Positions 49,211-54,961 of a DNA stretch of 55,792 bases are shown here, in pieces. Numbering within the stretch: the stretch's first letter is position 1; each line of letters opens with the position of its first letter. The stretch covers positions 1-55,792 of IMG/VR virus record IMGVR_UViG_3300048592_000081, one strand, 5' to 3'. Position numbers and translations under genes: made by a program. Source of the stretch: a virus. The notes below the pieces were generated by a model, which saw only the letters and a program-made list of their open reading frames with translations, was not told the origin of the DNA and ran no database searches.

Positions 49211-50173
49211 ATGACAACCAACCCGTACAAGAACTTCATCCCGTACCTCGTCAGTTCGGACGCCAAGACGGACGACCTGGATCTCGATCTCCATCGATCC
49301 AAGGAGCCGTCAGGCGGCCAGTGGCGCAGCATCGGACTGATCAATGCGCTGCCGGGCGAAGGTCTTCTCGTCGACCTGAGCGACGCCGGTAAGTTGATGG
49401 CGGTCCGCTTCAATGAACGCATCTTGCCCGGCAAGGTGCGAGACGAACACCTAGGCAAGCGTGTCGCCAAACTCGAACAGATGGAAGGGCGCAAGCTCTC
49501 GAAGAAGGAGTACGCGCAACTCCGCGAAGAGATCGAGTTCGACTTGCTGCCTCGCGCGTTCATCCGACGAACCGTCGTTCCGGTCATCTTCACCAAGATC
49601 GGTACGTCCGATCACCTGATGATGGTCTGCACATCCTCGCAGAAGCGTGCCGACGACGTGGTTGCCGTGTTGACTGCAGTCTTCGGCGAGACTCTGAAGC
49701 CATGGAAGATTGAAATGGGCAGGCCGATCGCCGGGAGTCTGACGACACTGGCTTGCGACGGCTTCCTTTTCAACGAGCACACGCAAGAGGAATGCTCGTT
49801 CTATCCGACCGACGCAGCCGTGCTCAAGGGCAGTGGCAAGAAGACCATTCGCATCAAGGACAAGGACATCCAAGAGCACGATGTTCAGACCCTCCTGAAG
49901 CAGTCCTACGCAGTCACGGAACTGGCCTTGCGGTATGGCGAGGATGAGGACGTTCCCACGCTCACCTTCACCGTGAATGACAACTTCGTATTCAAGCGTG
50001 TGACCCTGCCCGACGTCCAAGTGACGCCGCTCAAGGAGGACGCATTCGGGTTCGCCCTGTTGTGCGTTCAGACCTACTTCAGAATGATCAAAGACATCGT
50101 TGCGGCATTCGGCGGAATGGCGCAACGCCAGAAGCCTTCAACTGAGACTGTTGACGAGGACGACGAACTGTGA
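49211..50173 (+). CDS. rdgC: RdgC-like recombination-associated protein
   Basis: 320 aa, ATG 49211. The signature of RdgC is present: SIGLINALPGEGLLVDLSDAGKLMAVRFNERILPGKV, a KRVAKLEQMEGRKLSKKEYAQLREEI segment and FDLLPRAFIRR, followed by TSSQKRADDVVAVLTAVFG. RdgC forms a ring on DNA and limits RecA action in bacteria, so a phage copy may steer recombination during replication. Length is near that of bacterial RdgC. It ends with the acidic tail TVDEDDEL, encoded by the junction cassette that starts the next gene. Confidence 0.85.
   Translation: MTTNPYKNFIPYLVSSDAKTDDLDLDLHRSKEPSGGQWRSIGLINALPGEGLLVDLSDAGKLMAVRFNERILPGKVRDEHLGKRVAKLEQMEGRKLSKKEYAQLREEIEFDLLPRAFIRRTVVPVIFTKIGTSDHLMMVCTSSQKRADDVVAVLTAVFGETLKPWKIEMGRPIAGSLTTLACDGFLFNEHTQEECSFYPTDAAVLKGSGKKTIRIKDKDIQEHDVQTLLKQSYAVTELALRYGEDEDVPTLTFTVNDNFVFKRVTLPDVQVTPLKEDAFGFALLCVQTYFRMIKDIVAAFGGMAQRQKPSTETVDEDDEL
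50156..50173 (+). promoter_or_regulatory. Gene-junction cassette, copy 1
   Basis: GAGGACGACGAACTGTGA encodes EDDEL-stop of the RdgC-like gene. GAGGA lies nine bases before GTG 50170, which overlaps the TGA, so the same bases act as ribosome binding site and start of the next gene. Confidence 0.75.
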
Positions 50174-50439
50174 ACACCATGACCGACAAGAACAAGATCG
50201 TCGTGCGGATCAACCACAAGTACATCGATCCGAAGATCCCGCTCGACGGTCAGGTGGATTGGCTGTACCTCCGACTCAGGCTTGAAGGCGTGCCGATGGA
50301 CCGCGAGAAGTTCTACAACATATCTTTGCCGCTGAAGCACCGCTTTGCGGTCACACACGGTCGGCTCGAATGGTCAACTGAAGCCACGGCCGACCGTGGA
50401 ACAGAAACGGTGTTCACATGGCTGGATCAGCAGCAGTGA
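50170..50439 (+). CDS. Small hypothetical protein
   Basis: 89 aa from GTG 50170 (in the junction cassette); ATG 50179 is a possible alternative. VVRINHKYIDPKIPLDGQVDWLYLRLRLEGVPMDREKF is followed by a beta-rich ending, FTWLDQQQ. No domain recognised. Its stop overlaps GTG 50436. Confidence 0.6.
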   Translation: MNTMTDKNKIVVRINHKYIDPKIPLDGQVDWLYLRLRLEGVPMDREKFYNISLPLKHRFAVTHGRLEWSTEATADRGTETVFTWLDQQQ

Positions 50440-50633
50440 TCACCGCCAAGCCCGGCGAGCCGGACTACGCCAAGCAGCAGTGGAGCGTTTGGCAGCAGGG
50501 CGCCACGGCCGCCCGAGAAGGCAAGAAGGCGTCAGACAACCCTCATCCTCCGCTGCGCTATGAGTACGTCTCGTGGCACAACGGATGGGCCGCAGCAACC
50601 CATCAGATAGCCAAAGAGGACGACGAACTGTGA
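50436..50633 (+). CDS. RMF/CrpP-like small protein
   Basis: 65 aa from GTG 50436, which overlaps the previous TGA; ATG 50418 in frame would add six residues. WQQGATAAREGKKASDNPH followed by YEYVSWHNGWAAATHQIA fits the ribosome modulation factor/CrpP-like pattern of G-x-x-A-A-x-x-G, then NP, then W-x-x-G-W. RMF dimerises ribosomes; phage relatives are common and their role is not settled. The C-terminus is KEDDEL from the junction cassette. Confidence 0.65.
   Translation: MITAKPGEPDYAKQQWSVWQQGATAAREGKKASDNPHPPLRYEYVSWHNGWAAATHQIAKEDDEL
50616..50633 (+). promoter_or_regulatory. Gene-junction cassette, copy 2
   Basis: GAGGACGACGAACTGTGA, identical to copy 1, ends the RMF-like gene and supplies GAGGA and GTG 50630 to the next gene. 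Confidence 0.75.
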
Positions 50634-51007
50634 GCCGCTTCCGTGACGTACTCGCCCTCCGTGGGCGGATCATCTTGTTCACCAGGACCGCTTCGGTTGG
50701 CGTGGTGTTCGAGCAGATGGCCGAGCGCAATCACGCGCAAGTCATCTGTACCCGAGGGTGGGCAGATCCAACCGGCCCGATCCAGACATGGCACCGCATC
50801 CTGGCCTCTCGTGACTACGGTGTGCTGTCCTGCGATCAGCGCACCTACCTCTCGGGTGCTTGGCGGCTTGGCGGCACCGACTACGTGTGGGTCGGCGACT
50901 GCTTCGACACACCGGAGGTTCACGCTCGCTACTTGCGGGCTTGCGGCAAGGCGCGAGAGCAAGGCGTCGACGTCAGGTTCTGGACATTGAGCGAGGATGC
51001 AGTCTGA
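50630..51007 (+). CDS. Hypothetical protein
   Basis: 125 aa from GTG 50630 in the junction cassette. IILFTRTASVGVVFEQMAERNHAQVICTRGWADP suggests a Rossmann-like start; WRLGGTDYVWVGDCFDTPEVHARYLRACGKAREQGVDVRFW follows. I do not recognise the family. The stop overlaps the next ATG (TGATG). Confidence 0.6.
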   Translation: MSRFRDVLALRGRIILFTRTASVGVVFEQMAERNHAQVICTRGWADPTGPIQTWHRILASRDYGVLSCDQRTYLSGAWRLGGTDYVWVGDCFDTPEVHARYLRACGKAREQGVDVRFWTLSEDAV

Positions 51008-51078
51008 TGGCTAAGAACAATAGGCTTCAGAATGAATTCACTCCGGGTCCGCTTCTCATCGAAGAACTCGAAGGATGA
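51007..51078 (+). CDS. 23-aa micro-protein
   Basis: ATG 51007 overlaps the upstream stop, and its own TGA overlaps ATG 51075, so it is coupled on both sides. The peptide starts MAKNNRLQNEFTPGPLLIEE. GAGGATG lies upstream. Coupling on both sides makes a translated micro-gene plausible. Confidence 0.45.
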   Translation: MAKNNRLQNEFTPGPLLIEELEG

Positions 51079-51323
51079 AGACGCTCACCTCGCTCTCTCC
51101 CGAGATCATCGAAGGTGCGCGCGGTCCATGCCGGGCGCACAGTGGTCTTGCCGTTGCGCTGCAGTACGGAGGCCACGACGTCATCGTGATGGGCGGGAGC
51201 CGAGCCGCCTTGGCTGAGATCGTCCATCAACTCAATCCGAATCTCTCGATCAACCCGGCCGGTGTCTACCCCGTGACACTGATCCACGACCACTACGTCA
51301 TCCGCAAGGATGGAGACCTATGA
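51075..51323 (+). CDS. Small hypothetical protein
   Basis: 82 aa, ATG 51075. LAVALQYGGHDVIVMGGSRAALAEIVHQLNPN looks like a Rossmann-type beta-alpha unit; it ends VIRKDGDL. The last codons contain GGAG and the ATG of the next gene. Confidence 0.6.
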   Translation: MKTLTSLSPEIIEGARGPCRAHSGLAVALQYGGHDVIVMGGSRAALAEIVHQLNPNLSINPAGVYPVTLIHDHYVIRKDGDL

Positions 51324-51553
51324 CGACAATCCGCGTCAAGTTCGAGCGCAAAGTGCTCGAAGCGATCAACCACGACGTTCATATCAACAACACCGTCATT
51401 CGCAAGTTGACGGCAGAAGGCATTCCCGTCGAGGGTGGCCTTTGGCTGCGCAGCGTGAAGCACGGCCGACTCTGCGTCTTCAACGAAGGCCCGCGGATCG
51501 TGTACGAGTGGACACCTGGGTCCGACTCACCGGATGAGGATGACGAACTGTGA
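51320..51553 (+). CDS. Small hypothetical protein
   Basis: 77 aa, ATG 51320 overlapping the upstream stop. TTIRVKFERKVLEAINHDVHINNTVIRKLTAEGIPVEGGLWL and a strand-rich second half, ending PDEDDEL from the junction cassette. A small alpha/beta protein of unknown role. Confidence 0.6.
   Translation: MTTIRVKFERKVLEAINHDVHINNTVIRKLTAEGIPVEGGLWLRSVKHGRLCVFNEGPRIVYEWTPGSDSPDEDDEL
51536..51553 (+). promoter_or_regulatory. Gene-junction cassette, copy 3
   Basis: GAGGATGACGAACTGTGA, one synonymous change from copies 1 and 2, supplies GAGGA and GTG 51550 to the exonuclease gene. Confidence 0.75.
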
Positions 51554-52155
51554 ACGACTTCAGCATCGATCTTGAGACCCTGCATACCCGCTACAACGCG
51601 GCAATCCTGAGCATCGCCTGTGTGCAGTTCGACATTGCAACCGGCAATCTTGGCAAAGAGTTTTACGTCGAGGTCGAGTTCAACTCGGCCATCAAGGCAG
51701 GTAAGGTCAGCGGTAGAACCTTGGCTTGGTGGGCGCTACAGAGTGACAAGGCCCGCCGCATCTTCTCGGACAGCGCGAATAAGCAACCGTTGCCCGTCGC
51801 TCTCGACAATCTGCGGACATTCCTGTTGAAGACGTGCGAACGGCCGAAAGACATGCGGGTGTGGGGCAACGGGGCCACGTTCGACATCACGATCCTTGAG
51901 CATGCCTACGACAACGGGGCTGTTGGTTTGCCTGAGCCCTGGGCTTACTGGAATGTCCGCGACATGCGGACACTGATCGACGTCGCTGGCTTGGACAAAA
52001 GCGAGTTCCCGCCACGCGAAGGCGTGCATCACAACGCACTGGACGATGCCCGCTATCAGGCTCGCGTGATGAGCGTGGCATGGCAGCGTGTCCGCGGCAA
52101 GCCGGCCACCAAGGGGAAAGTCAGCCCGGTCAAGGTTGAGGACGACGAGTTGTGA
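51550..52155 (+). CDS. DnaQ-like 3'-5' exonuclease
   Basis: 201 aa from GTG 51550. DEDDh motifs are visible: SIDLET (Exo I) near the N-terminus, GNGATFDITIL (Exo II) and HHNALDDARYQA (Exo III). The pattern is nearest to the exonuclease VIII/Rv2179c-like phage family. It probably trims DNA or RNA ends during recombination or nucleotide recycling. The end VKVEDDEL is coded by a junction cassette. Confidence 0.85.
   Translation: MNDFSIDLETLHTRYNAAILSIACVQFDIATGNLGKEFYVEVEFNSAIKAGKVSGRTLAWWALQSDKARRIFSDSANKQPLPVALDNLRTFLLKTCERPKDMRVWGNGATFDITILEHAYDNGAVGLPEPWAYWNVRDMRTLIDVAGLDKSEFPPREGVHHNALDDARYQARVMSVAWQRVRGKPATKGKVSPVKVEDDEL
52138..52155 (+). promoter_or_regulatory. Gene-junction cassette, copy 4
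   Basis: GAGGACGACGAGTTGTGA encodes EDDEL with two synonymous changes (GAG, TTG) and supplies GAGGA and GTG 52152 to the next gene. Confidence 0.75.
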
Positions 52156-52562
52156 ACAAGAAGAAGCCTGTCCTTTGGGGTGTGCAGACACAGCGAATCC
52201 TCGATCTGCTTGAGCACCAGGGTCCGATGACCCGAAGCGAGGCGTGCCAGATCCTCGGGATCGACCGCCAGTCAGCAGCTTCAATCTTCTCCCGTTTGAT
52301 ACGACCGACCAAGCGGCCGGAGAATCGACCCAAGCGGATTTACATCTGCGGCTATCGCAATGACGAGGAAGGTCAACGCCGCTATCCACGGGCGATCTAT
52401 GCCATCGGCGATAAGCCGGATGCGCGTCGCCCAACGGCTGACCTAAAAGCCGCGAAGCGGCGCTATTGGATGAACCGCAAGGGTCGATTGCTCAACAGCG
52501 TGTTCGTTCTAGGGCTCACCAGGGCTCAACGAGAACAAGTCAAAAACCCCACAATGCCGTAG
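52152..52562 (+). CDS. Winged-helix DNA-binding protein
   Basis: 136 aa from GTG 52152. TQRILDLLEHQGPMTRSEACQILGIDRQSAASIFSRLIR is a clear winged helix, followed by wing-like PKRIYICGYRNDEEGQRRYPRAIYAIGDKPDARRP and a basic tail. Probably an early transcription regulator. It lacks the acidic-Leu ending of its neighbours. Confidence 0.75.
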   Translation: MNKKKPVLWGVQTQRILDLLEHQGPMTRSEACQILGIDRQSAASIFSRLIRPTKRPENRPKRIYICGYRNDEEGQRRYPRAIYAIGDKPDARRPTADLKAAKRRYWMNRKGRLLNSVFVLGLTRAQREQVKNPTMP

Positions 52563-52634
52563 GACATTAAAAATGTCTTGCGTCATTCCAAGGCATTCAA
52601 TACAGTCACATCAAACAACAGGAGAGGAACCCCA

Positions 52635-52991
52635 ATGAACGGAATAACGATCAGCGACGGGCCGAAAGTCCCGACAGGAACGGAAGCCGAGGTGTGCAAC
52701 GACATCGCACAGCGTCAGGCGTTCGGTCTGAACAAGTACGGTGTCGCCGTGGCCGACAACCCGCTGAACATCTTCGAGTGGATGAGGCACGCCTACGAAG
52801 AGGGTCTGGATCAGTCGGTGTACCTGAAGCGTGCAATGGACGAGATTGGCAAGAGCCAGTCCTTCGTCGTCACCGGGATCAACCGCATGGGCGGCGAAGT
52901 CCTACTGACCACGGAGTTCGACGATAACGTGACAACCCGACTGGAATCCGGCGATCGGGTCGTCCTCATGATCCTCAAGAAGCGAGGCTGA
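52635..52991 (+). CDS. Conserved phage protein resembling all-alpha NTP-PPase
   Basis: 118 aa from ATG 52635, with AGGAGAGG about nine bases upstream. EVCNDIAQRQAFGLNKYGVAVADNPLNIFEWMRHAYEEGLDQSVYLKRAMDEI contains the E-E-x-x-D arrangement of MazG-like proteins and is a common phage pattern. A short beta domain follows. It may share a substrate class with the MazG-like gene at 37.8 kb. Confidence 0.65.
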   Translation: MNGITISDGPKVPTGTEAEVCNDIAQRQAFGLNKYGVAVADNPLNIFEWMRHAYEEGLDQSVYLKRAMDEIGKSQSFVVTGINRMGGEVLLTTEFDDNVTTRLESGDRVVLMILKKRG

Positions 52992-52994
52992 CCC

Positions 52995-53516
52995 ATGTTC
53001 GACTTCTTGTCTGCCCCCAAGGCACGCACCCTCCTTCTGCGTCAACTCGAAGCGGCAGAGCGCGATCGCGTCAAGCACATCACCGCCGCCGAAGAGCATA
53101 CGGCTTGGGTCGCCATGTTGGAGATCCGCATCGCGCGCATTCGTTCCGAACTCGGTTCCTCTGTGCCCGTCCAAGCCGGCGAGCACGAACTGCCCCAACC
53201 CTTCACCCCCCCAGGAGATCGCATGAGCGACATGAATACAGGCGACGTATGTCGCCGTCTCGGCGTCAACGTCAGCAGCGAACTGCTGTCGAGCCTCGGA
53301 ATCGAACCGGCCGAACGGAACCGTCGGGCCTTCCTCTACAGCGAGGCGCAGTGGCCAACGATCTGCAAGGCTGTGAGCCGCTACGTCGCCAGCCGGATTG
53401 ACGCTCCCACGCCGCCGCGACCGGCGAAGCCCGAGAAGGCGTCGAAGGTCAAGCCGACTTCCGGTTCCACCGACACCAAATCCATGTTCAACGACGAGGA
53501 CGACGATGAACTCTGA
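52995..53516 (+). CDS. Coiled-coil protein with acidic tail; possible two-start gene
   Basis: 173 aa, ATG 52995. The N-terminal part is helical (LLLRQLEAAERDRVKHITAAEEHTAWVAMLEIRIARI). In frame, AGGAG lies five bases before ATG 53223, so a 97-aa product (MSDMNTGDVCRRLGVNVSSELLSSLG...) may also be made. The C-terminal domain resembles small phage DNA-associated proteins. The end NDEDDDEL is encoded by the longest junction cassette. Confidence 0.65.
   Translation: MFDFLSAPKARTLLLRQLEAAERDRVKHITAAEEHTAWVAMLEIRIARIRSELGSSVPVQAGEHELPQPFTPPGDRMSDMNTGDVCRRLGVNVSSELLSSLGIEPAERNRRAFLYSEAQWPTICKAVSRYVASRIDAPTPPRPAKPEKASKVKPTSGSTDTKSMFNDEDDDEL
53496..53516 (+). promoter_or_regulatory. Gene-junction cassette, variant copy 5
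   Basis: GAGGACGACGATGAACTCTGA encodes EDDDEL-stop. Here the next gene starts at ATG 53506 inside the cassette, five bases after GAGGA. Confidence 0.7.
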
Positions 53517-54153
53517 AACTACTCCGAGCGCCGTGTTCGTGCGTCAGGTCTTCCATGTGACGCGAGACGGCATCACCGAACAGAAGGATGTCCCCATTCG
53601 GCTCACCGAGGACATGCGGTTTGCCATCAACGTCCCCGACTACGTGTCGAACACGATCAACGTCAGCAGCGAACTGTACGGTGACAGCGCGAACGACGTG
53701 CTCAACAAGTACGAGGAAGTGTGCGACGACTACGCACGGTGGAAGCTCGGCTCCGAGAGCAAGCCGATGCTCCGACTGCGCGTGGCCTTCTCGCCGATCG
53801 ATGGCGGCGTGAAACTTCACGGCATTGCCGCCATTGCTGGCATGGGCCTGATGCCCGTGTGGGTCGTCGACAAGAAGGATGCCGGGACGTTCGTCTTCAA
53901 GCGGGAAGGCGACAGCCTGGGTCATCGGACAGAGATCGACCCGACCTCCGATGTGCTGCTCGCAGACACCCCGGAGATCCGCCAGAAGATCGAGGTGCTG
54001 ACCAACACGATCACCGTGGCTTCCGACATTCTCGCCCTCGTGCCGCGGGCAAGCGATCCCGCTGCCTACATCATGGCGATCGAGACCGACCTGAGCAAGA
54101 CCAAGCCGGTGCAAGCCGACACTTCCCCTGTCGTCGAAGACGACGATCTGTGA
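53506..54153 (+). CDS. Hypothetical protein with acidic tail
   Basis: 215 aa from ATG 53506, inside the junction cassette. DYVSNTINVSSELYGDSANDVLNKYEEVCDDYARWKLGSESKPMLRLRVAFSP, then GMGLMPVWVVDKKDAGTFVFKREGDSLGHRTEIDPTSD, suggest a mixed alpha/beta protein. It ends SPVVEDDDL, although the next gene has its own AAGGAG and does not need the overlap. No family recognised. Confidence 0.65.
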   Translation: MNSETTPSAVFVRQVFHVTRDGITEQKDVPIRLTEDMRFAINVPDYVSNTINVSSELYGDSANDVLNKYEEVCDDYARWKLGSESKPMLRLRVAFSPIDGGVKLHGIAAIAGMGLMPVWVVDKKDAGTFVFKREGDSLGHRTEIDPTSDVLLADTPEIRQKIEVLTNTITVASDILALVPRASDPAAYIMAIETDLSKTKPVQADTSPVVEDDDL

Positions 54154-54170
54154 GCCCAAGGAGAAACGAC

Positions 54171-54437
54171 ATGGCTACGAAGAAGACCGCCGCCAAGAAG
54201 GCGACCCCGAAGAAGACCGCCGCCAAGAAGGCGCCGGCCACGAAAGCCGAGGTGTTCCGCAGCGACTACAAGCCCGGCGCTCGGGTCAAGGTGACGCGCC
54301 GCAATGGCGTCGTGGTTGCCGGCCGCGTGGTCGAGGTCTTCAGCAAGGCCACGGGCGCCTTCATCAAGGTCAACTACGGCACGAAGCAGATGCCGTTGAT
54401 CGGCGACTTCCGGCCGCGCGTGGTCAAGGGGTACTGA
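54171..54437 (+). CDS. Histone-H1-like basic protein with KOW-like domain
   Basis: 88 aa, ATG 54171 with AAGGAG eight bases upstream. The N-terminal tail is Lys/Ala-rich: KKTAAKKATPKKTAAKK, from a near-perfect 24-base tandem repeat. The rest, YKPGARVKVTRRNGVVVAGRVVEVFSKATGAFIKVNYGTKQ, resembles a small SH3/KOW-like barrel. It probably binds DNA or RNA through its basic tail. Confidence 0.65.
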   Translation: MATKKTAAKKATPKKTAAKKAPATKAEVFRSDYKPGARVKVTRRNGVVVAGRVVEVFSKATGAFIKVNYGTKQMPLIGDFRPRVVKGY

Positions 54438-54439
54438 CC

Positions 54440-54736
54440 ATGGCGCTCGATCGTGACAAGCCGCTCGGTCAGCGGCGCGGTGACGGATACCACTTCGGCA
54501 TTCCGACGCACAGCCTCCCTCGCGCCATGCGGCGTGTCAGCGTGGGAGCGTCGGATGAACTGAAGAGGGACGCCTGCGGCTGGCTCGACCACGCAGGCCA
54601 GCCGCACGGCCGCCACCTGGACAAGTTGGCTCGCAAGGCCAACGCCAAGACGCTGACCATCGTTGGCGGTCGACGTGGCCCCTACGACGGCATGCAACTG
54701 CAGTCGAGGTTCCCCTTCTCCAACAAGAGGAAGTGA
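54440..54736 (+). CDS. Small basic hypothetical protein
   Basis: 98 aa, ATG 54440 two bases after the previous stop. Rich in Arg, Lys, His and Gly (GQRRGDGYHFGIPTHSLPRAMRRVSVG, KLARKANAKTLTIVGGRRG). Last gene of the rightward operon; the basic composition suggests nucleic-acid binding. No motif recognised. Confidence 0.55.
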   Translation: MALDRDKPLGQRRGDGYHFGIPTHSLPRAMRRVSVGASDELKRDACGWLDHAGQPHGRHLDKLARKANAKTLTIVGGRRGPYDGMQLQSRFPFSNKRK

Positions 54737-54772
54737 CAGGCGTGGGCGGCAACTTGACGCCGCTTCAACCCC

Positions 54773-54961
54773 TCACGCAGCAATGCGTGTGATCTCGACT
54801 TGAATCGAAGTGCCTTGCCCAATGACCGGAAGCAGCAATGCCTCTCCGGTCATTTCTATTTGGACATCATAGAAGGCTTCTCCCGAAGCCCGCTTGACCG
54901 ACAGTTCGATCTCGACCTGAGAATCGAAGCCGTACCAAGGCTCGACGGCAATAGAAATCAT
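54773..54961 (-). CDS. Last gene of the leftward late operon
   Basis: 62 aa from ATG 54961, overlapping the stop of the Trp-repeat protein (ATGA). ISIAVEPWYGFDSQVEIELSVK is related in phrase to the end of the upstream protein (IEPWWRFAPK), so it may pack with it. The product is mostly short beta strands. Probably a small fibre-associated virion protein. Confidence 0.55.
   Translation of the reverse strand: MISIAVEPWYGFDSQVEIELSVKRASGEAFYDVQIEMTGEALLLPVIGQGTSIQVEITRIAA
54774..54789. terminator. Small hairpin at convergent gene ends
   Basis: CACGCA-GCAA-TGCGTG, a 6-bp stem with a GCAA tetraloop, lies where the rightward operon and the leftward late operon meet. No strong T run follows on either side. 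Confidence 0.4.
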
